A stretch of DNA of 64,000 nt from Streptomyces sp. NBC_01431 (GCF_036231355.1 NZ_CP109496.1:7254001-7318000); one strand, 5' to 3'. Shown: positions 33,760 through 42,467, counted from the stretch's first letter. Program-made: numbers and translations. The notes: a model not told the origin generated them from the sequence alone.

Positions 33760-34680
33760 CTAAAGGAAGAAACCGTGCTGGTCGGCGGCCTGCTCGTACT
33801 CTTCGAGCCGGGCCTGCGTCCGCTCGGGATCGGCGTCGGCCATCGCCTGGAGAAGGGCCGCGGCGAGCACTCCGGGCGCCGCGTACGAGTCGAACACCAG
33901 GCGTGAGCCGGTGCCCGCGGTGAGGGCCACGTCCGCCTCGTCGACGAGCGGACCGAGCGTGGTGTCCGTGATCAGGGCGATGCGCAGCCCCGCGCTGCGG
34001 GCTGCCCGCAGCGCGGCCAGCGTCTCCTTGGCGTGCCGGGGCATGGCGAAGGCCAGCACCCAGCTGCCGCCCGCCGAGCGCGACTGGAGCAGCGCGTCGT
34101 AGGCGACGCTGCCACCGCGCGTCACCAGCCGCACATCGGGGTGGATGCGCCGGGCGGCGTACGCGAAGTACTCCGCGAGCGACACGGAGATCCGCAGCCC
34201 GAGAACGGTCAGGGGCACCGAGCGGGCCAGCTCGCGGCCGATCTCCAGGACCCGGGTGGTGTTGGCGACCAGCCGACGCACGTTCTCCAGGTTCTGGATC
34301 TCGGCGTCCACCGCCGCCTGGAGCTCGTTGTGGCGGCTCCCCTCGCGGCCCTCGGGGGAGCCCGCGACGGCGCTCAGGGCGATCGGCTGTAGGACGTCCC
34401 GCAGGGCCGGGTAGCCGCTGAAGCCGAGGGAAGCGGCGAAGCGGGTCACCGACGGCTGGCTCACGCCGACCCGCTCGGCGAGTTCGGTGATCGAGAGGAA
34501 GGCGGCCTCGGTGAGGTGGTCGATGAGGTACTGGGCGATGCGCCGCTGGCCGGGGGAGAGGCGGTGGCCGTCGAACAGCGCGCGGACCCGGTCCGCCGGC
34601 GCGCGCCCATGGTCGGATGGCTGCCCGCTCGGCGTGATCGCGGCCGCCTGGGCTCGTGCCTGCTGCTGCCCCGATGACAC
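33760..34680 (-). CDS. MurR/RpiR-family transcriptional regulator
   Basis: 306 residues. The N-terminal HTH_6 domain has LSPGQRRIAQYLIDHLTEAAFLSITELAERVGVSQPSVTRFAASLGFSGYPALRD in order, the signature of this family. The C-terminal SIS domain (about 135-260) has VLGLRISVSLAEYFAYAARRI and WVLAFAMPRHAKETLAALRAARSAGLRIALITD, which binds sugar phosphates. Such proteins govern amino-sugar or amino-acid catabolism; no such gene is adjacent. Confidence 0.9.
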   Translation of the reverse strand: MSSGQQQARAQAAAITPSGQPSDHGRAPADRVRALFDGHRLSPGQRRIAQYLIDHLTEAAFLSITELAERVGVSQPSVTRFAASLGFSGYPALRDVLQPIALSAVAGSPEGREGSRHNELQAAVDAEIQNLENVRRLVANTTRVLEIGRELARSVPLTVLGLRISVSLAEYFAYAARRIHPDVRLVTRGGSVAYDALLQSRSAGGSWVLAFAMPRHAKETLAALRAARSAGLRIALITDTTLGPLVDEADVALTAGTGSRLVFDSYAAPGVLAAALLQAMADADPERTQARLEEYEQAADQHGFFL

Positions 34681-35002
34681 CGGCGGGCCTCCTTCTCATG
34701 CCACGTGTGCTCAAAACATAGCTCACCCATGTGGCGTCGCGGCCCTGATTCCACCATTGACCTGGTCACTTCCGGTGTGAGGGGCAACCATCTGACAGGT
34801 GATCAGCGGGCTCGACCGGGCCCGGGGAGGTAGCGCTGACGTCTGGTCAGCGGGGGGTGCGGCACCATCCGGTGGGCCGCGGGGTCCGGATGGCCGCGGG
34901 GCATCGGGGGGGGTATGGCGCTGCGGGGTCGATAAACCCGGAGGGGGTATGGTCGGGCACCGAGGCGTGGACTCGTACGAGATCGAGAGAGGGCGGGCAG
35001 TC
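34681..35002. other. Intergenic region with two GGGGGTATGG elements
   Basis: 322 bp between the RpiR gene and the next rightward gene. GGGGGGTATGG ends at 34918 and again at 34952 (34 bp apart). The second is preceded by AAACCC and so forms an imperfect inverted repeat (34931-34952), like G-run operators of CsoR copper sensors. That is an inference. Confidence 0.4.
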
Positions 35003-35437
35003 GTGCACGGCAAGCCGATGCTCCGGAGGGGACTTCCCCGGCTGCTCGTGCTGTGCGCCGTTCTGTTCGGACTGTTCTCCATGCACGGCGCTCCGGCGAA
35101 CGCTGCCGTGGGCTGCCATGGCGAGGTCGCGGTTCCCACCACCACGCCCGGGAGCACGGGGCCCATGGACATGGGTCCCGCGGCCACGTGGGCCGAGCAT
35201 CTGGGTTCCCGGGCCACGGCTGTCCTCACTGGGCCGGTCGGTGAGCTCTGTGTCTCCACCCCCGCCCGTGACAGGTTGCCGCTTGCCGCGATGGGTCTGC
35301 TCGCGGGGCTCGGTGGGGTGCCTCCGGTCGTACCAGCGCTCGGCGGGTGTCGTACGGCGCTGTGTGGTCCGAAACGGCGCGGGCCTCCACTCGGTGGCAG
35401 AGGTCTGCTTCTTCAGGTGTGTATCGCGCGGACGTGA
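35003..35437 (+). CDS. Small secreted or membrane-anchored protein, function unknown
   Basis: About 144 residues. A signal or anchor segment (LLVLCAVLFGLFSMHGAPANA) is followed by a Thr/Pro/Met-rich part (GSTGPMDMGPAA) and a second hydrophobic segment (PLAAMGLLAGLGGVPP). The C-terminus GGRGLLLQVCIART is one I recognise from a Streptomyces family of unknown role found beside DUF305 genes. GTG 35003 is the chosen start; ATG 34949 in the same frame also follows GGAGG. Possibly part of copper handling with DUF305. Confidence 0.65.
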   Translation: MHGKPMLRRGLPRLLVLCAVLFGLFSMHGAPANAAVGCHGEVAVPTTTPGSTGPMDMGPAATWAEHLGSRATAVLTGPVGELCVSTPARDRLPLAAMGLLAGLGGVPPVVPALGGCRTALCGPKRRGPPLGGRGLLLQVCIART

Positions 35438-35536
35438 CAGGCACGCATCCGGTTCGGCCCTGGCGGCCGCACCGGCCGAGTGCCCTGCCCATTCGCGCGC
35501 CGCGGACGCGGCGTGTCCACCTGGAAAGAACCTGCG

Positions 35537-36199
35537 ATGTCCGTCATGTCTGCTTCCCTGTCCTCCTCGGCCCGCCGACGCACGCTCGCCGTTGGCGCCG
35601 GCGCCGTTCTCGCCTTGACGCTGGCGGCCTGTGGCTCCTCCGGTACCGCGAAGTCCGCCGACCCGGCCATGCCGGGCATGGACCACGGCCCGACCCGAGC
35701 CACGGGCTCCGGAGGTGCCTTCAACGACGCGGACGTGACGTTCGCGCAGCAGATGATCCCGCACCACCAGCAGGCCATCGAGATGGCGAAGCTGGCCGAC
35801 GGCCGCGCCGCCGATCCCGAGGTGAAGGACCTGGCCGCCGCGATCGAGCGGGCCCAGGACCCGGAAATCAACACGATGAAGACCTGGCTGAAGTCCTGGG
35901 GCAAGCCGCTCCCGGCCGCCTCGATGGGGGACATGCCCGGCATGAACCACGGCTCGGGCGGCGCGTCCGGGATGATGTCCGACCAGGACATGAGTGAACT
36001 CAAGGCGGCCAACGGCAAGGACTTCGACAGGAAGTTCGCCCAGCTGATGATCGGCCACCACCAGGGCGCGGTCACCATGGCCAAGGGGGAGCAGAAGAAC
36101 GGCGCGAACACGGACGCCAAGAGGCTCGCGGGCAATGTCATCGCGGCACAGAACGCCGAGATCGAGAAGATGAACAAGATCCTCGACCGGCTGAAGTAG
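35537..36199 (+). CDS. DUF305 lipoprotein
   Basis: 220 residues. Lipobox LALTLAAC at about 36, then Met/His-rich MPGMDHG. Two four-helix DUF305 repeats carry FAQQMIPHHQQAIEMAKLA and FAQLMIGHHQGAVTMAKGE, with a second MPGMNHG linker. His and Met clusters suit copper(I) binding, and some DUF305 proteins are periplasmic copper binders; this is inference here. GGAAAG lies before ATG 35537. It is probably co-transcribed with the preceding small protein, 99 bp upstream. Confidence 0.88.
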   Translation: MSVMSASLSSSARRRTLAVGAGAVLALTLAACGSSGTAKSADPAMPGMDHGPTRATGSGGAFNDADVTFAQQMIPHHQQAIEMAKLADGRAADPEVKDLAAAIERAQDPEINTMKTWLKSWGKPLPAASMGDMPGMNHGSGGASGMMSDQDMSELKAANGKDFDRKFAQLMIGHHQGAVTMAKGEQKNGANTDAKRLAGNVIAAQNAEIEKMNKILDRLK

Positions 36200-36211
36200 G
36201 CGGACGGGGGC

Positions 36212-36241
36212 TCCGGGCCAGTGCTTCGGCGCCGGCCCGGA
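36212..36241 (+). terminator. Hairpin terminator after DUF305
   Basis: TCCGGGCC (36212-36219) pairs with GGCCCGGA (36234-36241); an inner GTGC-TTCG-GCGC stem caps it. It lies between convergent genes. Confidence 0.7.
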
Positions 36242-36267
36242 ACCCTTCCGGCGCACGTTTCCAGGCT

Positions 36268-37752
36268 CTATGTCCCGGCCAGCTCGTGCACGGTTGCCAT
36301 GTCGCTGAAGGGGATCAGTTCCTCGCCGACGATCTGGTGGGGTTCACTGCCCTTGCCGGCGATCAGCACCGTGTCGTCCGGGCCCGCCGCGGACAGGGCG
36401 AAGCCGATGGCCTCGCGGCGGTCGGCGAACCGTTCGTACGGCGTGCCGGTCGCCGCGAGGCCCGGCGCGATCTGGTCCAGGATGGCGTTCGGGTTTTCGT
36501 TGCGGGGGTTGTCCGAGGTGAGGACGCACAGATCGGAGTGGGTTCCGGCGATGGTCCCCATGTCGGCTCGCTTGGTGGTGTCCCGGTCCCCACCACATCC
36601 GAAGACGGTGATGACCCGGCCGCGCGCGAAACCGCGAATGGTGGTGAGCACTTTGTCGAGAGAGTCGGGCGAGTGGGCGTAATCCACGATCACCGAGGTG
36701 CCGCGCGAGGTCTGGAACCTTTCGAAGCGGCCCGGGACGGGAGGCATCCGGTCCAACGCGGCCACCAGTGGGCCCAGTTCGTGGCCCAGAACGTGGCACG
36801 CCGCGATGGTGGCCAGCGCGTTGGACACCGAGTACCGGCCCGGGACGGGGATGGCGGCCGGGTACTTGCGGCCGCCGTGATGCAGGGTGAACCGGGTGCC
36901 GTGCGCGTCCACAGAGAGGTCGGTGGCCCGGTAGTCTGCCGGGGCGTCCAGGGCATACGTGGTCACCCGGCCCGGCATCATCGCCTGGATACCGCTGCCC
37001 ACGGCATCGTCGGCGTTGACCACCGCATGTTGACAAAGGCCCTGAAACAGGCGGAGTTTGGCGTCCCGGTAGTTCGCCATGGTGCCGTGGTCGTCCAGGT
37101 GATCCTGCGTCAGATTGGTGAAGACCCCCACGTCGATGAACGTGGCGTCGACCCGGTGGGTAAGCAGGGCCATGGACGTGGCCTCAAGGACCACACTGTC
37201 GGCCCCCCGGTCGCGCATGCGGCCCAGCAGGTACTGGAGGTCCGGCGACTCCGGCGTGGTCAGCACCGAGCGCGGCATAGGGATGGGCTCGTCACCGATC
37301 CGGTTGCCGGCGGTGCCGATGACCCCGACCTTGGCCCCTTCGGAGAGCCGCAGCGCCGATTCGACCATGTACGACACCGAGGTCTTCCCATTGGTGCCGG
37401 TGATGGCGACCATGTTCATGGCCCGCCCAGGCTCGCCGAAGTACCGGGAGGCGACGACCGCCGCTGCCTTCCTGGCGTCCGGCACCCGCACGGCGCACGC
37501 GCCCGACGACGCCCACACCGACTCCGGAATCATTGGTGCACCGCCCTCGACGAGTACGGCCGCGGCGCCGCGTGCGAGGGCCGGTGCCACTGCGGCGGGA
37601 CCTCCTTCGCGGTGGCCGGGTACGGCGATGAACAGCGAATGCGGGGTCACCCGGTGGGCGTCGAAGGTCATCGCCGCGGTGATCAATGTCTTGTCCGGGT
37701 TGCCCAGGAGGACCTGGTGCTCCTGGCCTGCGAGCAGCTCGCTCAGCTTCAC
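36268..37752 (-). CDS. Stand-alone MurE-like Mur ligase
   Basis: 494 residues with all three Mur ligase domains. The ATP site is AITGTNGKTSVSYM (about 117-129), VVLEATSMAL and FTNLTQDHLDDHGTMANYRDAKLRLF follow, and the C-terminal domain has LTSDNPRNENP. DNPR is the meso-diaminopimelate recognition motif of MurE. The UDP-site DSR is DAHR here. It is not in a dcw cell-division cluster, so it is probably a paralogue, perhaps for a specialised product or envelope variant. AAGGGA precedes GTG 37752. Confidence 0.85.
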   Translation of the reverse strand: MKLSELLAGQEHQVLLGNPDKTLITAAMTFDAHRVTPHSLFIAVPGHREGGPAAVAPALARGAAAVLVEGGAPMIPESVWASSGACAVRVPDARKAAAVVASRYFGEPGRAMNMVAITGTNGKTSVSYMVESALRLSEGAKVGVIGTAGNRIGDEPIPMPRSVLTTPESPDLQYLLGRMRDRGADSVVLEATSMALLTHRVDATFIDVGVFTNLTQDHLDDHGTMANYRDAKLRLFQGLCQHAVVNADDAVGSGIQAMMPGRVTTYALDAPADYRATDLSVDAHGTRFTLHHGGRKYPAAIPVPGRYSVSNALATIAACHVLGHELGPLVAALDRMPPVPGRFERFQTSRGTSVIVDYAHSPDSLDKVLTTIRGFARGRVITVFGCGGDRDTTKRADMGTIAGTHSDLCVLTSDNPRNENPNAILDQIAPGLAATGTPYERFADRREAIGFALSAAGPDDTVLIAGKGSEPHQIVGEELIPFSDMATVHELAGT

Positions 37753-38250
37753 AATGATCCCTTCGAGGTGGCTCGGCCCACTCGCGCGGCCTCGCCAGGC
37801 GGCAGCGCCGGCGGTGCGCCGGAAGCTGCGGTGGTGATGTAGAGCAGATGTCGCGGATGCGCGGTGGTGCGGGGAGCCGGTGGTCGGGCAGTCCCGAAGA
37901 TCCCGACGTGGGGGCTCAGTCCTCAAAATCCCGAAGGAGACCTGTCGTGCCCTGGGACGGGCATCGAGCAAGGAACCTCGTTCTGGGCAGGGTCGGCGGG
38001 GCTAATCGCTAACCGTGGCCGTGCAACGCCAAACGGCCCGCCTCGGGGGCCGCGGCGTCAGCCACATCGGTCCGGCACACATATGCCGAACGCAGAGCGT
38101 ATGGGCCCGGCACCTGGGCGGCCCGCTGCCGGCCCTGCCTCTCGCCACATGTACGCCCCATGCAGCGAGTGTACGTGCGCCCCAGCGGGCCCAGACCCGC
38201 AGCGAGCCGGCGGGCGGGCGGACTGTGCGGCACACACTCGGGGACGGGCC
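37753..38250. other. Intergenic region, about 500 bp, no firm gene
   Basis: Between the MurE-like and TetR genes. A 21-codon frame (37948-38013, MPWDGHRARNLVLGRV...) has GAAGGAG seven bases before its GTG and could be a leader or small protein. At 38075-38200 two degenerate copies of a CACATRT-containing element occur. Nothing else is recognisable. Confidence 0.4.
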
Positions 38251-38847
38251 CTACTCCGCCCTGATTCCCGGCGCCGACCACAGATGCTCCAAGGTGTCGA
38301 CCACGAGCCGGCACACCGTGTCCGGGTCCGCGCTCGCCAGGGGCTCGCGCGCGACGACCGTGCGCATCAGGCCGATGCCGAGCAGCCAGGCCATGGCCAG
38401 ATCCGCACGCAGCGCGCCGTCCTCGGCCCCGGACAGTGCGGCCAGCGCGCTCTGGTACTGCTCGCCGAGCTCCCGCAGGGTCCCGGCCGCCTCGTCTCCC
38501 CGGCCGATGGAGCGCAGATAGACCTCAAGCGAGCGGTCGCCCGTACCCGCGGCGCTGTTGGTGAGCATCGAGCGCAGCGCGGTCTCGAAGAGCTCCTCGG
38601 GCGGCGTCGCGCGCAGTTGTTCAAGGCCGCCCCGGGCGATGACCTCGGTGAGCAGACCCTGCTTGGACCCGAAGTAGCGGAACAGCAACGCCTGGTTGGC
38701 CCCGGCCCGTTCGGCGATGTCGCGGACGGTCGCCCCTTCGTAGCCACGCTCCGCGAACAGGTCACGGGCGGCTTCGAGCAGTCGCTGCCGGGTGGCTCCG
38801 GCGTCCCGGCGGCGCTCGACGGCCTGCGGATCGGGGGCTTCTTCCAT
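38251..38847 (-). CDS. TetR-family regulator
   Basis: 198 residues. The HTH is typical: ATRQRLLEAARDLFAERGYEGATVRDIAERAGANQALLFRYFGSKQGLL in order, with the TetR_N recognition helix at about 42-60. The C-terminal ligand domain is not specific. AGAGGA lies nine bases before ATG 38847. It is divergent from the P450/ferredoxin operon; the 18-bp palindrome between them is its probable operator. Confidence 0.9.
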   Translation of the reverse strand: MEEAPDPQAVERRRDAGATRQRLLEAARDLFAERGYEGATVRDIAERAGANQALLFRYFGSKQGLLTEVIARGGLEQLRATPPEELFETALRSMLTNSAAGTGDRSLEVYLRSIGRGDEAAGTLRELGEQYQSALAALSGAEDGALRADLAMAWLLGIGLMRTVVAREPLASADPDTVCRLVVDTLEHLWSAPGIRAE

Positions 38848-38926
38848 GCGGACGGTCCTCTCAGACGGCCCGTCAGGATAACGGCCGCTATGCGCCGTTG
38901 ACCTCACCAACGGCCGGTCCTACGGT

Positions 38927-38944
38927 TGTAAGCAGCTGCTTACA
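38927..38944. promoter_or_regulatory. 18-bp perfect palindrome, probable TetR operator
   Basis: TGTAAGCAGCTGCTTACA lies 15 bp before the P450 GTG and 80 bp before the TetR ATG. Size, symmetry and position fit a TetR dimer site controlling both genes. Confidence 0.75.
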
Positions 38945-38958
38945 TCCGGGAGGCCGCA

Positions 38959-40149
38959 GTGACGACAGCCGACATCACCCCCCTCGCCTACCCCTTCAAC
39001 ACCTCCGACGGGCTCCAGCTGGCCGACGAGTACGAGCGCGTACGGGAACAGCCCGGCCTGTTACGGGTCCAGCTGCCGTACGGCGAGCCCGCCTGGCTCG
39101 TCACCCGCTACGCCGACGCGCGGCTCGTCCTCGGCGATCCGCGTTTCAGCCGGGCCGAGGGCCTCCTGCACGACGAGCCCCGGCAGTCGGAGGGTCGGCG
39201 CGACAGCGGGATCCTCAGCATGGACCCGCCGGACCACACCCGGCTGCGCTCACTGGTGGCGCGGGCGTTCACCGTCCGCCAGGTCGAGAAGCTCCGGCCC
39301 CAGGTGCGCGAACTCACCGCGAGTCTGCTGGACGACCTGGAGGCCGCCGGGCCGCCCGCCGACCTCGTGGACCGCTATGCACTGCCCCTCCCCGTGGCGG
39401 TGATCTGCCGACTGCTCGGTGTGCCCGCCGCCGACCGGCCCCGCTTCCGGGTGTGGAGCGACGCCGCCCTTTCGACCAGCTCCCTCACCGCCGCCGAGTT
39501 CGACGCCAACCGCGAGGAACTCCGGGCCTACATGGGCGAGTTGATCGACCGTCACCGCCAGGACCCGCAGGATGACCTGATGACCGCCCTCATCGAGGCC
39601 CGCGACGGCGGGGACCGGCTCTCGGAGCTCGAACTGATCGACCTCTGCGTGGCCGTGCTGGTCGCCGGGCACGAGACGACGGCCTCCCAGATCCCGAACT
39701 TCGTCCTCACGCTGCTCGACCACCCCGACCAGCTCGCCCGGCTCAGGGCCCGGCCCGACCTCATCGCGAACGCGGTGGAGGAACTGCTGCGCTTCGTCCC
39801 GCTGGGCAGCGGTGCCGGTCAGCCCAGGTACGCCACCGAGGACGTCGAGGTCGGCGGCACCCTGGTGCGGGCCGGCGCCCCGGTCCTGGTCGCCACCGGC
39901 GCCGCCAACCGCGACGCGCTGCGGTTCTCCGCGCCCGGTGTGCTCGACATCGCCCGTGAAGGAAACCAGCACCTCGGATTCGGCCACGGAGTCCACCACT
40001 GTCTGGGTGCACCGCTGGCCCGGCTGGAACTCCAGGAAGCCCTGAGCGCGCTCATCACCCGCTTCCCGGGGCTGAAGGCGGCCGGTGACGTGACCTGGAA
40101 GTCGCAGATGCTGGTCCGGGGCCCGCGCATCATGCCGGTCGCGTGGTGA
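38959..40149 (+). CDS. Cytochrome P450, bacterial class I
   Basis: 396 residues. It has the PPDHTRLRSLVARAFT segment (helix C region), the I-helix oxygen motif AGHETT, ExxR in VEELLRFVPLG, and the haem loop FGHGVHHCLGAPLARLEL with the ligand Cys. Soluble, so it needs a ferredoxin, encoded next. Codon 35 is TTA (39061-39063), suggesting bldA control. GGGAGG five bases before GTG 38959 fixes the start. The substrate is unknown; the TetR neighbour suggests induction by it. Confidence 0.95.
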   Translation: MTTADITPLAYPFNTSDGLQLADEYERVREQPGLLRVQLPYGEPAWLVTRYADARLVLGDPRFSRAEGLLHDEPRQSEGRRDSGILSMDPPDHTRLRSLVARAFTVRQVEKLRPQVRELTASLLDDLEAAGPPADLVDRYALPLPVAVICRLLGVPAADRPRFRVWSDAALSTSSLTAAEFDANREELRAYMGELIDRHRQDPQDDLMTALIEARDGGDRLSELELIDLCVAVLVAGHETTASQIPNFVLTLLDHPDQLARLRARPDLIANAVEELLRFVPLGSGAGQPRYATEDVEVGGTLVRAGAPVLVATGAANRDALRFSAPGVLDIAREGNQHLGFGHGVHHCLGAPLARLELQEALSALITRFPGLKAAGDVTWKSQMLVRGPRIMPVAW

Positions 40150-40373
40150 GCGCCATGACCTGGACCGTACGCGTGGATCCACAGCTCTGCCTGGCGTCCG
40201 GCATGTGCGCCGGAGCGGCCCCCGAGGTCTTCGCTCTGAACGCCGAACACGCCGAAGCGCTTCAGGAAGGGGTCGAGCCGGACAAGCGGATCCTCGACAT
40301 CGCCGACGCCTGCCCCGCGCAGGCGATCACCGTGTCCGACGGCACCCGTGTGATCGGCCCTCGCCGCGACTGA
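40146..40373 (+). CDS. Ferredoxin, [3Fe-4S] type, P450 partner
   Basis: 75 residues. VRVDPQLCLASGMCAGAAPEVF and ADACPAQAI supply three cluster Cys; the fourth position of the 4Fe-4S motif is Ala or Ser, as in [3Fe-4S] ferredoxins that serve Streptomyces P450s. GTG 40146 overlaps the P450 stop as GTGA; ATG 40155 is possible. The reductase is not in the window. Confidence 0.92.
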   Translation: MSAMTWTVRVDPQLCLASGMCAGAAPEVFALNAEHAEALQEGVEPDKRILDIADACPAQAITVSDGTRVIGPRRD

Positions 40374-40381
40374 CCGGCGCT

Positions 40382-40428
40382 CCGGCTGGGGCGAACCTCC
40401 GCAGGCAGCCGCGGTTTGCCCCAGCCGG
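40382..40428 (+). terminator. Hairpin terminator after the ferredoxin
   Basis: A 16-bp stem (40382-40397 with 40413-40428, one G-T pair), CCGGCTGGGGCGAACC with its near complement, encloses a 15-base loop. It lies 9 bp after the stop. Confidence 0.85.
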
Positions 40429-40500
40429 TACGGGGGTGCTGGGAAAGCCGCCTGAGTGTGTGAGCGAGGAGCAAGGTAGCCCGAGGCCGGGGTGGCGCGC

Positions 40501-41121
40501 CTACTCGAACCGTGCGGGGTCGCCCGCTCCTCGGCGTACGATCTCCAGCTCGCCGCCCGAGAAGTCGATGACCGTGGTCGGCTCGGTGCCGCAGTCGCCC
40601 GAGTCGAGCACGGCGTCCACCACGTGGTCCAGGCGCTCCTTGATCTCCCAGCCCTGCGTCATCGGCTCGTCCTCGTCGGGCAGGAGCAGGGTGCTGGAAA
40701 GCAGCGGTTCGCCGAGGTCGGCGAGCAGGGCCTGAGCCACGGCGTGGTCGGGGATCCGGACGCCGACCGTCTTCTTCTTCTGGTGCAGCAACTGGCGCGG
40801 GACCTCCTTCGTCGCCGGCAGGATGAACGTGTACCGGCCGGGAGTCGCCGCCTTGATGGCGCGGAACACGTCGTTGTCGATCTGCACGAACTGACCCAGC
40901 TGCGCGAAGTTCTGGCACACCAGGGTGAAGTGGTGGCGATCGTCCAGGTTCCGGATCGACCGGATCCGGTTGATCCCGTCCCGGCTGCCCAGCTGGCACC
41001 CCAAGGCGTAGCAGGAGTCCGTCGGGTACGCGACGAGCGCGCCGGAACGGATGCTGTCGGCCACACTGCTGATGGTGCGCCGCTGAGGATTCTCGGGGTG
41101 AACGTCGAAGTACTTTGCCAT
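40501..41121 (-). CDS. YciO/Sua5/YrdC-family protein
   Basis: 206 residues, the length of YciO rather than full Sua5. It has GALVAYPTDSCYALGCQLG, RNLDDRHHFTLVCQNFAQL, PGRYTFILPATKEVPRQLLHQKKKTVGVRIPDH in order, and SSTLLLPDEDEP, which fit the L-threonylcarbamoyladenylate synthase fold. The YciO branch has weak or uncertain TsaC activity, so a role in tRNA t6A synthesis is only probable. It is monocistronic. Confidence 0.88.
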   Translation of the reverse strand: MAKYFDVHPENPQRRTISSVADSIRSGALVAYPTDSCYALGCQLGSRDGINRIRSIRNLDDRHHFTLVCQNFAQLGQFVQIDNDVFRAIKAATPGRYTFILPATKEVPRQLLHQKKKTVGVRIPDHAVAQALLADLGEPLLSSTLLLPDEDEPMTQGWEIKERLDHVVDAVLDSGDCGTEPTTVIDFSGGELEIVRRGAGDPARFE

Positions 41122-41199
41122 TCGCCGAGTCTACGGTCCGCGGGATGGCCCGGCCGGTTGGAAGGTTCCGGCGGGTGTGGTGGGGGCGGATGAGTGTCG

Positions 41200-41233
41200 C
41201 CTTGAGGGGGCGGGTCGGCCCGCCCCCTCAAGG
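41200..41233 (-). terminator. Hairpin terminator after the AlaRS-like gene
   Basis: Perfect 15-bp arms (41200-41214 and 41219-41233, CCTTGAGGGGGCGGG and its complement) enclose TCGG, 18 bp beyond the stop of the leftward gene. Confidence 0.85.
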
Positions 41234-41250
41234 GTGTTGGCGGGGGCCGA

Positions 41251-42426
41251 TCACCCGGGCGTGCCGGTGCGCAGGCCGCGCACGAGCTCGCGGGGTAGCC
41301 CGTGGGTGTCGTGGAGGTAGGTGTAGTCCTCGTCGGTGAGCGGGGCCGAGAAGCGGGGCTGGGACAGGACGCGGCGGCCGCGCTGGAGGAGTTGGGTGAA
41401 GCGCCGCTCCTCGTCGAGGAGTATGTCCCGGATCCGGCCGGTGCGACCCGGCAGACCGAAGTGGTCCAGAGTGTGCTGGATCAGTTCCTCGGGCAGGTCG
41501 GCAAGGGCGCGGGAGGGATCGTCGCGCCACAGGGTGGTCAGCACCCGGCGCACCAGACGCCGCAGGACGTACCCGCGCCCGGTGTTGGACGGCAGGACGC
41601 CCTCACCGATCACGACGGCGCTGGAGCGCAGATGGTCGCAGACCAACCGCAGTTGCCGCTGGTCCAGGTGCCAGAGCGGAGGAACCGACCGCATCCACGG
41701 CTCGAACAGATCGGTCTCGAAGACCGATTTCTTGCCCTGAAGGATGGCGGAGAGCCGTTCCAGCCCGAGCCCGGTGTCGACGTTGGGCCGGGGTAGCAGA
41801 TCGAGGGAGCCGTCGTCGTGGCGGCGGTAGCGCAACATCACGTGGTTCCACACCTCCACCCACCGGTCGTCGTTGGTGGGTGTGGACCGCGGCGGTGTGT
41901 CCCCGGTCCACATGAAGATCTCGGAGTCGGGCCCGCACGGACCGGTGGGTCCGTTGGACCACCAGTTCTCGTCGGTGGTCAGCTCGACCGGGACCCCGAG
42001 CTCCTCCCAGGTGCGCAGCGAGCCGGTGTCGGGGCCGGAGTGTTCGTCGCCGCCGAAGACGGTGGCGTGCAGTAGCCCCGGATCGATGCCGAAGCCGTTG
42101 ACAAGCAGATCGTGGCCCCAGCCCAGGCTGCGCGGCCCTTCGTAGTCGCCCAGGGACCAGGTGCCGAGCATCTCGAAGACCGTCAGGTGTGTGTCGTCGC
42201 CCACCTCGTCGAGATCGGTGGTGCGCAGACAGCGCTGGATGTTGACCAGACGCCGGCCCAGCGGATGGGGGCGGCCCTCCAGATAGGGGGTGAGCGGATG
42301 CATGCCGGAGGTGGTGAACAGTACGGGGTCACCGGGCGGCGGCAGCAGGGACGACCCGGCGAGGTGCCGGTGCCCCCGCTCCTGGAAGTACTCCACGAAG
42401 GTGCGGACGATGTGTTCGGTGTTCAT
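41251..42426 (-). CDS. Truncated alanyl-tRNA synthetase paralogue (catalytic and tRNA-binding core only)
   Basis: 391 residues, against about 880 for full AlaRS. It begins like AlaRS (MNTEHIVRTFVEYFQERGH), keeps class II motif 2 (HLTVFEMLGTWSLGDYE), WWSNGPTGPCGPDSEIF, motif 3 (PNVDTGLGLERLSAIL) and RRLVRRVL, and ends near the close of the tRNA-recognition helices. The editing domain and C-Ala domain are absent, with a natural stop and a terminator 18 bp beyond. AAAGGA lies nine bases before ATG 42426 but inside a hairpin. It could be a resistance copy or could supply alanyl-tRNA or alanyl-AMP to a pathway. Confidence 0.85.
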   Translation of the reverse strand: MNTEHIVRTFVEYFQERGHRHLAGSSLLPPPGDPVLFTTSGMHPLTPYLEGRPHPLGRRLVNIQRCLRTTDLDEVGDDTHLTVFEMLGTWSLGDYEGPRSLGWGHDLLVNGFGIDPGLLHATVFGGDEHSGPDTGSLRTWEELGVPVELTTDENWWSNGPTGPCGPDSEIFMWTGDTPPRSTPTNDDRWVEVWNHVMLRYRRHDDGSLDLLPRPNVDTGLGLERLSAILQGKKSVFETDLFEPWMRSVPPLWHLDQRQLRLVCDHLRSSAVVIGEGVLPSNTGRGYVLRRLVRRVLTTLWRDDPSRALADLPEELIQHTLDHFGLPGRTGRIRDILLDEERRFTQLLQRGRRVLSQPRFSAPLTDEDYTYLHDTHGLPRELVRGLRTGTPG

Positions 42427-42433
42427 GACGACG

Positions 42434-42467
42434 GGTCCTTTGCTGCGGAGGCAGCCGGAAAGGGACC
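42434..42467 (-). promoter_or_regulatory. mRNA hairpin covering the ribosome binding site of the AlaRS-like gene
   Basis: On the minus strand GGTCC and TTT pair with AAA and GGACC, then GCTGC pairs with GCAGC around a CTCC loop, with two small bulges. The 3' arm contains AAAGGA, the likely Shine-Dalgarno. Folding would hide it from ribosomes. Confidence 0.5.

Noticed and set aside
37948..38013. 21-codon frame with a good Shine-Dalgarno upstream of the MurE-like gene
   Set aside because: It runs away from the MurE-like gene and toward the convergent end of the TetR gene; with no homology visible it is only mentioned in the gap note.
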